Made by a program: the position numbers and the translations under genes. Source: Glaciihabitans sp. INWT7 (GTDB lineage: Bacteria > Actinomycetota > Actinomycetes > Actinomycetales > Microbacteriaceae). Taken from it: 64,000 nt of DNA. Where the stretch lies: contig NZ_CP043653.1 in the NCBI RefSeq assembly GCF_014217685.1, positions 2,670,419-2,734,418 of the forward strand, read 5' to 3'. Below are positions 46,586-56,394 of the stretch, piece by piece (the stretch's first letter is position 1; every line of letters begins with the position of its first letter). Below the pieces are notes generated by a model. That model was not told where the DNA came from and did no database searches. It was given only the letters and a program-made list of their open reading frames with translations.

Positions 46586-49500
46586 ATGACCGACGTGACC
46601 ACAGAAAACGCGACCCCCGCGTACGCGATCTCCTACCCCGAAGATCTGCCGGTCAGCCAGCGCCGAGATGACATCGCCGCCGCCATCCGCGACCACCAGG
46701 TCGTGATCATCGCCGGCGAGACCGGCTCGGGCAAGACCACCCAGCTGCCCAAGATCCTGCTCGAACTCGGCAAGACGAGCATCGGCCACACCCAGCCGAG
46801 ACGCATCGCCGCGCGCACCATCGCGGAGCGCATCTCCGATGAACTCGGCACCCCTCTCGGTGGGCTCGTCGGCTACCAGGTGAGATTCACCGACACGGTG
46901 GGCCCCGACACGCGCATCAAGCTGATGACCGATGGCATCCTGCTCAACGAGATCCACCGCGACCGACTCCTGCGCAAGTACGACGCGATCATCATCGACG
47001 AGGCCCACGAGCGCAGCCTCACCATCGACTTCCTGCTCGGCTATCTCAAACAGTTGATGCCGCAGCGGCCCGACCTCAGCATCATCGTGACGTCCGCCAC
47101 CATCGACCCCGAGAGCTTCTCCCGCCACTTCGCGGATGCCGCGGGCATCGGCGCCCCGATCGTCGAGGTGAGCGGGCGGACCTTCCCCGTGGAAGTGCGG
47201 TACCGCCCCCTCGTGGCCGAGGCGTCGCTGGAAGAGGAGGAGGACGAATCGGAGGCGGAGGCCGACCTCGATCCGATGGAGGGCATCAACGCGGCCCTCG
47301 ACGAGCTCGCGAGGGAGTCCAACGGTGATGTGCTGGTCTTCCTCAGCGGAGAGAACGAGATCCGGGATGCCGAGGAGGCGATCGGAGGTCGCAACCTGCC
47401 GTTCACCGAGGTCCTCCCTCTGTACGGCCGGCTCAGCTCGGCGGAGCAGCACCGGGTGTTCGAGACCGGCCGCTCCCCTGGCATCCGTCGTCGCATCGTG
47501 CTGGCCACCAACGTGGCGGAGACCAGCCTCACCGTGCCGGGCATCAAGTACGTGATCGATGCGGGCACCGCCCGAATCTCGCGGTACAGCGTGCGGTCGA
47601 AGGTTCAGCGGCTACCCATCGAGGCGATCAGCCAGGCGAGCGCGAACCAGCGCTCTGGCCGAAGCGGTCGCACGAGCGACGGGATCGCCATCCGCCTGTA
47701 TTCGGAGCAGGACTTCATGCGCCGACCGGAATATACCGAACCGGAGATCCTGCGCACGAACCTCGCCGCCGTGATCCTGCAGATGATCTCGCTCGGGCTC
47801 GGTGACATCGCCAGATTCCCCTTCCTTCAGCCACCCGACTCGCGCGGCATCAAGGACGGTCTGGATCTTCTGCGGGAGCTCGGTGCCGTCAAGGCCGGAA
47901 GCGGAGACGATCCCCGAATAACGCGCATCGGCAAGCAGCTCACGCAACTGCCGATCGATCCGCGACTCGCCCGCATGGTGGTGGAGTCCAATCAGCACGG
48001 GGTTACCCGTGAGGTGATGGCTATCGTCGCCGGGCTGAGCATCCAGGACCCCCGGGAACGACCGCTGGAGAAGCGAGCGCAGGCCGATCAGGCCCATGCT
48101 CGTTTCGTGGATCCGACCAGCGACTTCCTCACGCTGCTCAATCTCTGGAACCACCTTCGAGATCGGGAGAAGGAGCTCAGCGGCAACCAATTCCGGCGGC
48201 TCTGCCGCAGCGAATACCTCAACTACCTTCGGGTGCGCGAGTGGAAGGATGTCTTCCGCCAGCTCGAGCGGATGGCGAAGCCGCTCGGTCTCGTGGTGGG
48301 CGGTGCTTCCACCAACCCCAACGGCATCCACCGCTCGCTCCTTGCGGGCCTGCTGAGCCAGCTGGGCATCCGGGATGTCGCGAAGAAGGACTACATCGGC
48401 GCGAGGCAGGTGCGGTTCAGCGTGTTCCCGGGGTCTGCCCTGGCGAAGAAGCAGCCTGCAGAGCTGATGAGCGCCGAGCTGGTGGAGACGAGCCGACTGT
48501 TCGCCCGCACGAATGCGGCCATCGACCTCTCGTGGGCGGAGCCCATCGCGGGCGATCTCGTGAAGCGCAGCTACAGCGAGCCGCACTGGGAGAGGAAACA
48601 GGGATCCGCGGTGGCGTGGGAGAGGGTCACCCTCTACGGTGTGCCGATCGTGGCCCGTCGGCGTGCTCAGTTCGCCAAGGTGGATCCGGCCTACGCACGC
48701 GAGCTGTTCATCCGCCATGCCCTCGTCGACGGCGATTGGGACCTCGATCGGGTCGACAAGCGGGTGAGCGCCTTCGATCGGGCCAACCGCGCCCTGCGCA
48801 CCGAGCTCGCCGAGCTCGAGGAACGCACGCGTCGACGGGATCTGCTCTTCGACGACGAGGCGGTGTTCGACTTCTACCAGCGCCGCATCCCGACCGAGAT
48901 CACCAGCCAGCGACTGTTCGAGACGTGGTGGCGAACAGCGCGCCGCGAGACCCCAGACCTGCTCACGATGACGGCCGAGAACCTCATCGACGAGGATGAG
49001 GCCGCTCCCGTTGCCGAGCTCGTGGAGACCTCCTACCCGAAGACGTGGAGCCAGGGCGACCAGCAGCTGTCGCTCGGCTACCGGTTCGAGCCGGGGAGCG
49101 ACGACGACGGGGTCACCGTGCAGGTGCCGATCGCCCTGCTGGCGCGGCTCGACCCGGAGGGTTTCGACTGGCAGGTGCCGGGTTTTCGAGAGGAGCTCGT
49201 CACGGCGCTGCTCAAGTCGTTGCCGAAGGCGATCCGCCGCAATGTCGTGCCGGCCAACGACTGGGCACGCCGGCTACTCGCCGACCTCCCCGAGGTGAGC
49301 GATGGACGCTCCCTGCGGGCGGCCATCGCCGCCACGATCACCCGGCTCACCTATGTGCCGGTCGCCGTCACCGACTTCGACGAGTCCCGCATCCCCTCCC
49401 ACCTGCGCATGAGCTTCGCGGTCATCGACGAGCGCTCGCGCACTGTCGCAACGGGCACCGACCTCCGTGCCCTCCAGGAGCAGCTCAAGACGACGGTGCG

Positions 49501-50395
49501 GGAGAGTGTGGCGCGGGCATCCGTCACCCCCCGAAGCAACCTCGAACGCGCGGGGCTCACCGGCTGGGACTTCGACGAGCTTCCTCGCACCCTCGACACC
49601 AAGCAGGGGGGCAACACGATCCGTGCCTATCCGGCACTCGTCGATGAGGGCGCGAGCGTGGCCATCCGCCTCATGACGACCCCGCTGGACCAGTCGAGAG
49701 AGCAACGACGCGGGGTGCGGCGCATGCTGCTTCTCGCCATCCCCTCCCCGGTGTCGTACGTGCAGGATCACCTCACCCAGACCGAGAAGCTCACGCTCGC
49801 CCAGAGCCCGTACCGGACGACGGCCGAGCTGTTCGCGGATTGCATGGCGGTGTGCATCGACGCCGTGATCGCCGGACGCGAGATCTGGACCCGCGGGGAA
49901 TTCGAGGCGGCACGGGACGAGATCTCCGCCACGATCATGGAGGCGCTGTTCCAGACCGTCTCGCTGCTCACAAAGGTGATCGCCGGCGCCCGCGATGCTG
50001 AGAAGGCCATCAAGGCGGCCTCGAACATCGCCATGCTCAGTCCGCTCGCGGATGCCCGTGAGCAGCTGTCAGCCCTGGTCTATCCCGGTTTCGCCTCGCA
50101 GACCGGCCTCTCGCAACTGCGTCGACTGCCGGTGTACCTCGCGGCGATCGTGCATCGCATCGGCAAGCTCGGGGATAATCTCGGCCGCGATCGGGTCTGG
50201 ATGACAGAGGTGCAGACCGCGACGGCGCGCTACGAACTCGCCGGAGGTCGTCTGCCGCTCGCACCGGACTCTGCAGCGTCGCTGGTGCGCGCCCGCTGGT
50301 TGCTCGAGGAGTTGCGACTCAGCCTCTTCGCCCAGCACCTCGGCACCTCGGAGCCGGTCTCGCTCCAGCGCATCGTGCGGGCGCTCTCGGACTGA
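46586..50395 (+). CDS. hrpA: ATP-dependent RNA helicase HrpA
   Basis: 1269-residue DEAH-box helicase acting on mRNA and ribosome-related RNAs. Walker A GETGSGKTTQ, DEAH in IIIDEAHERSL, SAT in VTSATID, motif VI QRSGRSGRTSDG. Then the HA2/ratchet region, an OB-fold domain and a C-terminal DUF3418 region of about 600 residues typical of HrpA. TAGAAT lies nine bases before the ATG, so a very short leader is likely. It ends 4 bp from the convergent fbp operon. Confidence 0.93.
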   Translation: MTDVTTENATPAYAISYPEDLPVSQRRDDIAAAIRDHQVVIIAGETGSGKTTQLPKILLELGKTSIGHTQPRRIAARTIAERISDELGTPLGGLVGYQVRFTDTVGPDTRIKLMTDGILLNEIHRDRLLRKYDAIIIDEAHERSLTIDFLLGYLKQLMPQRPDLSIIVTSATIDPESFSRHFADAAGIGAPIVEVSGRTFPVEVRYRPLVAEASLEEEEDESEAEADLDPMEGINAALDELARESNGDVLVFLSGENEIRDAEEAIGGRNLPFTEVLPLYGRLSSAEQHRVFETGRSPGIRRRIVLATNVAETSLTVPGIKYVIDAGTARISRYSVRSKVQRLPIEAISQASANQRSGRSGRTSDGIAIRLYSEQDFMRRPEYTEPEILRTNLAAVILQMISLGLGDIARFPFLQPPDSRGIKDGLDLLRELGAVKAGSGDDPRITRIGKQLTQLPIDPRLARMVVESNQHGVTREVMAIVAGLSIQDPRERPLEKRAQADQAHARFVDPTSDFLTLLNLWNHLRDREKELSGNQFRRLCRSEYLNYLRVREWKDVFRQLERMAKPLGLVVGGASTNPNGIHRSLLAGLLSQLGIRDVAKKDYIGARQVRFSVFPGSALAKKQPAELMSAELVETSRLFARTNAAIDLSWAEPIAGDLVKRSYSEPHWERKQGSAVAWERVTLYGVPIVARRRAQFAKVDPAYARELFIRHALVDGDWDLDRVDKRVSAFDRANRALRTELAELEERTRRRDLLFDDEAVFDFYQRRIPTEITSQRLFETWWRTARRETPDLLTMTAENLIDEDEAAPVAELVETSYPKTWSQGDQQLSLGYRFEPGSDDDGVTVQVPIALLARLDPEGFDWQVPGFREELVTALLKSLPKAIRRNVVPANDWARRLLADLPEVSDGRSLRAAIAATITRLTYVPVAVTDFDESRIPSHLRMSFAVIDERSRTVATGTDLRALQEQLKTTVRESVARASVTPRSNLERAGLTGWDFDELPRTLDTKQGGNTIRAYPALVDEGASVAIRLMTTPLDQSREQRRGVRRMLLLAIPSPVSYVQDHLTQTEKLTLAQSPYRTTAELFADCMAVCIDAVIAGREIWTRGEFEAARDEISATIMEALFQTVSLLTKVIAGARDAEKAIKAASNIAMLSPLADAREQLSALVYPGFASQTGLSQLRRLPVYLAAIVHRIGKLGDNLGRDRVWMTEVQTATARYELAGGRLPLAPDSAASLVRARWLLEELRLSLFAQHLGTSEPVSLQRIVRALSD

Positions 50396-50399
50396 GGTC

Positions 50400-51491
50400 T
50401 CAGCTGCGTGCGTACACGACGGCGTCGCCGAGCGCACGGAGCACGACCCGGTCGCCGCGGCGATGGGCGGATGCTCCGGTCACCGGGATCTCGACCGACT
50501 GCGCACCGGCCAGCTCCAGGGTCAGCAGCTGGGATGCGCCCTGGAACTCGACAGCGACGACACGGGCGATACAGCCCGCGGCATCCGCTCCCGGAAGCAG
50601 CGGGTCGACGACGAGCTGCTCTGGTCGGAAGAGAGCAGTGCAGGCCCCGACGAGCGCGCTCGACTGAGCGACGAGTCCGAGCACGCAATGCACCCGTCCG
50701 CCCGAGGCTTCCGCGTCGAAGACCACGGCATCCCCGAGGAAGCGCGCGGTGGCGAGATCTGCCGGGGTCGAGTAGAGCGCCACGGGTGTGCCCACCTGGG
50801 CGAGGCGTCCGTCGCGCAGCACGGCGACCTGGTCGCCGAAGGTCAGCGCCTCCTCGCGATCGTGGGTCACCAACACCGTCGTGACCCCGGCCGCGCTGAG
50901 CGCTGCAGCGACCAATTCGCGGGTCGCCGCCCGCAGTCCGGTGTCCAATGCGGAGAACGGCTCGTCGAGAAGCATGATGCCCGGCTTTCGCGCCATCGCG
51001 CGAGCGAGGGCGACCCGCTGCTGCTGCCCTCCCGAGAGCTCATCCGGGCGACGCGAGGCGAGGGAGGGGTCGAGGGAGACCAGATCGAGCAGCTCCGCCA
51101 CGATCGCCCTGCGATCCCCACGCTCGTGTCGGTCGAGCCCGAAGGACACGTTCTGGCCGACCGTGAGGTGGGGGAACAGCGCGCCGTCCTGAGCGACGTG
51201 ACCGATACCGCGGCGATGAGCGGGAACCGCGACGTCGGGCCCGGCAACGATGTCGGGCCCGATCCGGATGCTGCCGGCATCCGGGAAGTCGAAGCCGCTC
51301 AGCAGCCGGAGCAGGGTGGTCTTTCCCGACCCGGAGGAGCCCACGATCACGGTCTTCGACCCCGCAGGCACATCGAGATCGATGGACTCGAGCACCGGGG
51401 TCGCGCCATAGCGCTTGCCGATTCCCCGTATCTGAATGGCACTGTTCTGAATGGCACTGTTCCCAATCGAGGGCGAGGATGAACCGCTCAC
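50400..51491 (-). CDS. fbpC: Iron(III)-type ABC transporter ATP-binding protein
   Basis: 363-residue ATPase of the CysA/FbpC class. Walker A VGSSGSGKTTLLRLLSGFD, Q-loop HVAQDGALFPHLTVGQNV, signature LSGGQQQRVALARAMA, Walker B IMLLDEPFSALD and H-loop VLVTHDREEAL. A C-terminal regulatory domain follows from about residue 240 (LFRPEQLVV). GTG 51489-51491 overlaps the permease stop. The first 20 codons contain a perfect 15-bp duplication giving NSAIQ twice. Confidence 0.9.
   Translation of the reverse strand: MSGSSSPSIGNSAIQNSAIQIRGIGKRYGATPVLESIDLDVPAGSKTVIVGSSGSGKTTLLRLLSGFDFPDAGSIRIGPDIVAGPDVAVPAHRRGIGHVAQDGALFPHLTVGQNVSFGLDRHERGDRRAIVAELLDLVSLDPSLASRRPDELSGGQQQRVALARAMARKPGIMLLDEPFSALDTGLRAATRELVAAALSAAGVTTVLVTHDREEALTFGDQVAVLRDGRLAQVGTPVALYSTPADLATARFLGDAVVFDAEASGGRVHCVLGLVAQSSALVGACTALFRPEQLVVDPLLPGADAAGCIARVVAVEFQGASQLLTLELAGAQSVEIPVTGASAHRRGDRVVLRALGDAVVYARS
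51433..51462. repeat. 15-bp in-frame duplication in fbpC
   Basis: Two perfect head-to-tail copies of GAACAGTGCCATTCA (minus strand) encoding NSAIQ twice just before the ATPase domain. Confidence 0.9.
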
Positions 51492-53032
51492 AGGCTGTTC
51501 ACCGCCGTTCGGTCTGATCGGGATCTCGCGAAGAGCAGGTAGGTGACCGGCAACGAGAGCAGGATCATGAGACTGGCATACGGCGCCGCCCCCACATAAT
51601 CGATGTCGTTGACACGCGACCAGAACTGGATAGCGAGGGTGCGCGTGCCGTTCGGCGCCAGCAGCAGGGTGGAGGTCAGCTCCGTGACGATCCCGAGGAA
51701 GACCAGCGCCGATCCGGCGAGAGCAGAGGGCATGACGAACCGCAGCGTGACGGTGAAGAAGGCGAGCAGCGGCGGGCGACCGAGCGAACGCGCGGCCTCC
51801 TCGAGCCCGGGCGGCACCTGGGCCAGTCCGGAGCGGAGGTTCACAATGGCCCGCGGCAAAAACATCAGGAGGTAGACCACGACCACCAGCGCGGCGGTCT
51901 GGTAGAGGGCGGGCACCAGGCGGATGGCGACGGTCACGAAGGCGAGAGCCGTCACGAGCCCGGGGAGCGAGCTGGTGACGTAGTTGATCGATTCCAGGAT
52001 GCGCGCGACGCGACTGGGGAAACGTACCGCGAGGAGCGCGATCGGAAAGGCGAGCAGGCAGGTGACCACCGCGCCGATGAGCCCGTAGCCGATCGTCTGG
52101 CCCAGAGCCGTGAGGAGGTATCGATCGGTCCAGGCGGCGAGCCCCCCGGAGACCAGCCACCGTCCGACACTCGCGAAGGGCACGGCGACGGAGAGAGCGA
52201 CGAGAAGCCCCAGGAAGAGGTAGGCGACCGGTGCCCACGCGCCGAGAGCAGATCGCTCGGCGGGGCGAGCCGATCCCGAGCCGATGCGGGCGTAGCGAGC
52301 TCCTCCGCGCGCTCCGGACTCCCCCACCAGGAGCACGAGGCAGCACAGCACGAGCACGCCGGCGAGGGCGTTCGCTGCCGGTCCGTTGAAGGTGGAACGG
52401 AATTGGTCGACGATGGCCGTGGTGAACGTGTCGAAGCGGATCAGGGCGAAGGCCCCGTATTCCGACAGCAGATGGAGCCCGATGATGAGCGATCCGCCCA
52501 GGATGGGCAGCCGCAGTTGTGGAAGAACCACGCGGAAGAAGACCCCGACCGGCGCGACGCCGAGAGAACGGGCGGATTCCTCGACGGCGGGGTCGAGGCG
52601 CCGAAGGGCTGCGACCGTCGGGAGGTAGACGAGCGGGAAGTAGGAGAGGCCGGCCACGAGCACTCCGGACCACAGCCCGTTGAGCGAGGGAACGGCGCTC
52701 ACCCAGCCGTAACTGTTGACGAAGGCGGGGATGGCGAGGGGAACAACGAGCAGGACGGCGAAGACCCGGGAGCCGGCGAGTCTGGTGCGCTCCACCAGCC
52801 ACGCGGCGGCCACACCCGCGAGAGCACACAGCGGCACGGTGATGACGACGAGTCCCGCGGTGTTGGCGAGGAGTTCGCCCACCCGCGCCCGGAAGATGAG
52901 CGCGGACAGCGTTGGCCCCCCGGTGAAGATGGCCGTGACCGCGACATAGCCGAGCGGCACGAGGCCCAACAGCGAAACCCCGGCGGCCATCGCGCTGATG
53001 GCACCGGGGGTGCGCTGTCGGAGTCGAGTCAC
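51488..53032 (-). CDS. fbpB: Iron(III)-type ABC transporter fused permease
   Basis: 514 residues with about 12 membrane helices in two homologous halves. Each half has an EAA loop: AVEESARSLGVAPVGVFFRV and GLEEAARSLGRPPLLAFFTV. This fused form is typical of FbpB/ThiP-type permeases. It overlaps fbpC (GTGA) and follows fbpA by 24 bp. Confidence 0.92.
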   Translation of the reverse strand: MTRLRQRTPGAISAMAAGVSLLGLVPLGYVAVTAIFTGGPTLSALIFRARVGELLANTAGLVVITVPLCALAGVAAAWLVERTRLAGSRVFAVLLVVPLAIPAFVNSYGWVSAVPSLNGLWSGVLVAGLSYFPLVYLPTVAALRRLDPAVEESARSLGVAPVGVFFRVVLPQLRLPILGGSLIIGLHLLSEYGAFALIRFDTFTTAIVDQFRSTFNGPAANALAGVLVLCCLVLLVGESGARGGARYARIGSGSARPAERSALGAWAPVAYLFLGLLVALSVAVPFASVGRWLVSGGLAAWTDRYLLTALGQTIGYGLIGAVVTCLLAFPIALLAVRFPSRVARILESINYVTSSLPGLVTALAFVTVAIRLVPALYQTAALVVVVYLLMFLPRAIVNLRSGLAQVPPGLEEAARSLGRPPLLAFFTVTLRFVMPSALAGSALVFLGIVTELTSTLLLAPNGTRTLAIQFWSRVNDIDYVGAAPYASLMILLSLPVTYLLFARSRSDRTAVNSL

Positions 53033-53056
53033 CGGCCGAGTCTATTCAGCGCAGCT

Positions 53057-54103
53057 TCAGAGAAGCCCGGCCGCGGTCATGAGGTCGGTGACCTTGCGAC
53101 TGTCGAGCTTCGAAGGATCGAGCACCGGGGCATCCAGGTCGACCAGCGGCACGAGCGCCTTGTTGGCGGCGACGTCACTGGCGACCGGGTACTCGAATGA
53201 GCTTCCGGTCTGCAGGATGGTCTGGCCGGTCTTTCCGGTGATGAACTTCAGTAAGGCTTGGGCCGCCACCGGGTTCTTCGCCGTCTTCAGCACTCCCCCG
53301 CCGGAGGTGCTCACGAAAGCACCGGGGTCCGAGTTCTTGAAGTAGTAGAGCTTGGTGTTGTCGCTGTTCTCGCCGGTGCCGGACTGGTCGCCGAACCAGT
53401 AGTAGTGATAGATCACTCCGGCCGGGATCTCTCCCGCGTTGACCGCCTTCATCACCGCGCTGTTGCCCTTGTACGCCGTGGCGTTCTCTTTCATCGATGC
53501 GAGCCAGGCGGCTGTGGCCTTCTCCCCCTTCAACGCGAGGAGTGCACTCACGATGGCCTGGAAGTCCGCGCCCGATGGCGAGGCGGCCCACCGCCCCTTC
53601 CACTTCGCGTCCGCGAGGTCGAGCAGCGATGCGGGCAGCTGGCTCTCGGAGAGCAACGACGGGTTGTAGACGAAGACCGTGCTGCGCGCGGCGATCCCGG
53701 TCCAGTGACCCGAGGAAGGACGGTACGCCTCGGGTACCTGGGCGAGAGTAGCGGCGTCCACCGCGGCGAAGAGCTTCGCATTGTCGACGAGGCTCATCGC
53801 CGGGGAGTTCTCGGTGAGGAAGACGTCGGCCGGCGAGGCGTTGCCCTCTTGCACCAGCTGGTTGCCGAGCTCGGAGTCGTCACCGTTGCGCAGCGTGACG
53901 GTGACGCCGGTCTGCTTCGTGAATTCGTCGGCCCAGGCCTGCGTGAGCTCTTCGTGCTGCGCGTTGTAGACCGTGATCGCCCCGCTGGGCTTCGCGCCGG
54001 GTGTGAAACTGGTGGACGGCGTTGCCGTCGAGCACCCGGCGAGAGTGATCGCGGCCACGAGGGCGAGCGCAGCGACGCCGACCCATTTCGGGGTGGTGAT
54101 CAT
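53057..54103 (-). CDS. fbpA: Iron(III)-binding lipoprotein
   Basis: 348 residues. Signal peptide with lipobox ITLAGC (Cys about 24). Binding-protein fold: ITVYNAQHEELTQAWADEF, SPADVFLTENSPAMSLVDN, and IYHYYWFGDQSG with the Tyr pair that coordinates Fe3+ in the FbpA family. GAGGAG precedes the ATG. Iron specificity is supported by the DtxR-type box upstream. Confidence 0.92.
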   Translation of the reverse strand: MITTPKWVGVAALALVAAITLAGCSTATPSTSFTPGAKPSGAITVYNAQHEELTQAWADEFTKQTGVTVTLRNGDDSELGNQLVQEGNASPADVFLTENSPAMSLVDNAKLFAAVDAATLAQVPEAYRPSSGHWTGIAARSTVFVYNPSLLSESQLPASLLDLADAKWKGRWAASPSGADFQAIVSALLALKGEKATAAWLASMKENATAYKGNSAVMKAVNAGEIPAGVIYHYYWFGDQSGTGENSDNTKLYYFKNSDPGAFVSTSGGGVLKTAKNPVAAQALLKFITGKTGQTILQTGSSFEYPVASDVAANKALVPLVDLDAPVLDPSKLDSRKVTDLMTAAGLL

Positions 54104-54126
54104 GGGGAGGCTCCTCAGGTAAAGAC

Positions 54127-54146
54127 AGGTTCTGTCCGCAGAACCT
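54127..54146. other. Hairpin next to the fbp iron box
   Basis: AGGTTCTG-TCCG-CAGAACCT, an 8-bp perfect stem with a tetraloop, directly abutting the iron box. It would be in the 5' untranslated region of fbpA. Confidence 0.6.
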
Positions 54147-54165
54147 TTAGGTAAGCCTACCCTAA
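54147..54165. promoter_or_regulatory. DtxR/IdeR iron box of fbpABC
   Basis: TTAGGTAAGCCTACCCTAA matches the 19-bp DtxR consensus TTAGGTTAGCCTAACCTAA at 17 positions. It lies 43 bp upstream of the fbpA ATG, so the importer should be repressed by iron-loaded DtxR/IdeR. Confidence 0.9.
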
Positions 54166-54169
54166 GCGA

Positions 54170-55747
54170 TCAAGGCTGAGAGCTGACCGCCACTTCCCCC
54201 TCGGCCTCGTAGATGGCCACCAGTTCGCGCTTGAGCACCTTGCCGCTCGGACCGAGGGGAAGGGTCTCTACGATCTCCACCCGACGGGGGTACTTGTAGG
54301 CGGCCAGCTTCTCTTTCGCGTACTCCGCGAGGGCGGCGGTGTCGACATCCGCTCCGGGCGCCAGCACCACCGCGGCCATGATCTCCTGGCCGTGCGTCTC
54401 GTGGGCGACGCCGAATACCGCCGCACTCGAGACCGCCGGATGCGCCACCAGCACCTCTTCGACCTCCCGCGGGTAGACGTTGTAGCCGTTCCGCAGAATC
54501 ATGTCCTTCTTGCGGTCGACGATCCAGAGATAGCCGTCCGCGTCCTTGGTGCCGAGGTCGCCGGTGCGGAACCAGCCGTCAACGATGGCCTTCGCCGACT
54601 CCTCGGGCAGGTTGAGGTAGCCCTTCATGAGGTTGTGCCCGCGGATCACGATCTCGCCGAGCTCGTCGATAGGCAGCAGTTCGATGGAGTCTTCCGTCTC
54701 CGCCCGCGCGATCTCCACATCCACTCCCCAGATCGGGGTGCCGATGCTTCCCGCGCGGGGCGTTCGCCCCACATGGTTGAAGCTCGCGACGGGTGAGGTC
54801 TCGGTGAGTCCGTAGCCCTCGTAGATCTCCACGCCGAATTCGGCGCGGAATCGTTCGATCACGGCGAGCGGGAGCGAAGCTCCGCCGGAGACCGCGTAGC
54901 GCAGCTTCGGGCGCTCGGCGGTCTTCTTCGCGGCCTCGAGCAGTGCGATGTACATGGTCGGAACGCCCATCATGATGGTGCATCCCGAGTCGATGAGCAG
55001 GCGAAGGGCGGAGTCCCCGTCGAACTTCGGCAGCAGCACGATCTTCGCCCCGGCGCGTAGTCCAGTGTTGAGCGTGCACGTCTGGCCGAAGGTGTGGAAG
55101 AGGGGAAGGCCGCCGAAGACCGTGTCTTCCGCGGTCATGTCGAAGGTGGTGAGCAACAGGGTGTTGGTCTGCTCGACGAGCGCGAAGTGGCTGCCCATCG
55201 CCCCCTTCGGTTTACCCGTCGTGCCGCTCGTGTAGAGGATCGTCGCCGTGTCGGAGGGCTGGCGGGGGGTGTAGGTGCGGATCGGTTCCGCCTCCGCGGC
55301 GAGCTTCTCCAGCTGCAGGATGCCCTCGACCGGCTCGGGCGCGAGCACCGACAGCACGGGGATTCCGGCTTGCGCTGCTCCCTTCGCTCCCTGTGCGAGA
55401 AGCGGCGCTGCGCAGGTGAGCATGGTGGCTCCCGAGTCGCGGAGCACGTATTCGATCTCGTCAGCCTTGAGGAGGGCGTGGATCGGCACGACGATGCCGC
55501 CGATGCTGAGGATCGCGAAGTAGGCGCGGGCGAAGTCGGCGACATTCGGAATGAGGATGGCGACCGCGTCTGCCTCGCTTACGCCCTGGCCGAGCAGGGC
55601 TCCGGCGTAGGAACGGGTCTCACTCCACAGTTCGGCGTAGGTGAGCTCCTGGCCGCCGACGACGAGCGCAACATTGTCGGGGGTGCGTTCGGCGGATTCC
55701 TTGAGGATCGCGGCGACGGAGAGGGTGGAGTAGCTCGGGTCGGTCAT
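54170..55747 (-). CDS. Acyl-CoA ligase (long-chain fatty acid type)
   Basis: 525-residue ANL-superfamily enzyme that adenylates an acid and makes its CoA ester. A3 YTSGTTGKPKGAMGSH, A5 YEGYGLTETSP, A7 YLWIVDRKKDMI, A10 PLGPSGKVLKREL. The ATG 55745-55747 has CAGGAACACC upstream; the frame runs further but without support. Its stop is only 4 bp from the fbp iron box, so the fbp promoter is squeezed against it. Substrate chain length cannot be read from the sequence. Confidence 0.88.
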   Translation of the reverse strand: MTDPSYSTLSVAAILKESAERTPDNVALVVGGQELTYAELWSETRSYAGALLGQGVSEADAVAILIPNVADFARAYFAILSIGGIVVPIHALLKADEIEYVLRDSGATMLTCAAPLLAQGAKGAAQAGIPVLSVLAPEPVEGILQLEKLAAEAEPIRTYTPRQPSDTATILYTSGTTGKPKGAMGSHFALVEQTNTLLLTTFDMTAEDTVFGGLPLFHTFGQTCTLNTGLRAGAKIVLLPKFDGDSALRLLIDSGCTIMMGVPTMYIALLEAAKKTAERPKLRYAVSGGASLPLAVIERFRAEFGVEIYEGYGLTETSPVASFNHVGRTPRAGSIGTPIWGVDVEIARAETEDSIELLPIDELGEIVIRGHNLMKGYLNLPEESAKAIVDGWFRTGDLGTKDADGYLWIVDRKKDMILRNGYNVYPREVEEVLVAHPAVSSAAVFGVAHETHGQEIMAAVVLAPGADVDTAALAEYAKEKLAAYKYPRRVEIVETLPLGPSGKVLKRELVAIYEAEGEVAVSSQP

Positions 55748-55879
55748 GGTGTTCCTGTCATCGTCGACTGGGTGCGCTCGCCTGCGAGCGCTCTTTCGCA
55801 CGGTACGCCAGAGAATGCGTAAACATCAACTTGAGCACACTCGGTACAGCAAACGTGCAGCGAGGTGAGGTGGGGCAAG

Positions 55880-56371
55880 CTACAGCGCTTTGGCGTAGCA
55901 GAGCGCGTTCGACATCGATTCGAACGGCGGGTACGGAGCGGTGAGCACATAGCCGAGGCTCTCGTATAGGCCGATCGCGGCCCCCTGCAAGGTGCCGGTC
56001 TGCAGGATCAGCGTCGTCGATCCGAGCTCCCGGCCGGCGGCCTCCAGGTCGAGCATGAGCGCTCGCGAGATGCCCCTGCCGCGATAGGACTCGTGAATAA
56101 AGACTTTCTTGATCTCGAGGATGGCGAGGTCGTCGGAGTCCGCCGGAAAGGGCCGGAGCCCCGCCTGGCCGACGGGCACCTCGCCGCACAGGGCGAGGAT
56201 CGTGGCGACGATCGTCTCCGGGTCCACCGCGAATGCGGCGGAGAGAGCTCGGGCGATCTCCGGAGGATAGTGGTCCATCGTCGAGCCGTAGAGAGCGGTC
56301 ATCTCCTCTTCCATGATGTCCCGCAGCGCAGAAGCGCGCGGGTCGACCCAGTCGACCCGCGCGATCCTCAG
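55880..56371 (-). CDS. GNAT-family N-acetyltransferase, start uncertain
   Basis: Acetyl-CoA-dependent acyltransferase. The acetyl-CoA site is VFIHESYRGRGISRALMLDL, then LILQTGTLQGAAIGLYESLGY. Homologous-looking sequence begins at RIARVDWVDPRASALRDIM, upstream of the first ATG (56312-56314), but no ATG, GTG or TTG precedes it in frame after the nrdB stop. A CTG at 56369-56371 follows AAGGA by four bases and is taken as a possible start. If wrong, the protein begins at 56314. The substrate is unknown. Confidence 0.75.
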   Translation of the reverse strand: MRIARVDWVDPRASALRDIMEEEMTALYGSTMDHYPPEIARALSAAFAVDPETIVATILALCGEVPVGQAGLRPFPADSDDLAILEIKKVFIHESYRGRGISRALMLDLEAAGRELGSTTLILQTGTLQGAAIGLYESLGYVLTAPYPPFESMSNALCYAKAL

Positions 56372-56394
56372 CAGTTCCTTGGGACCGAAAGCGG

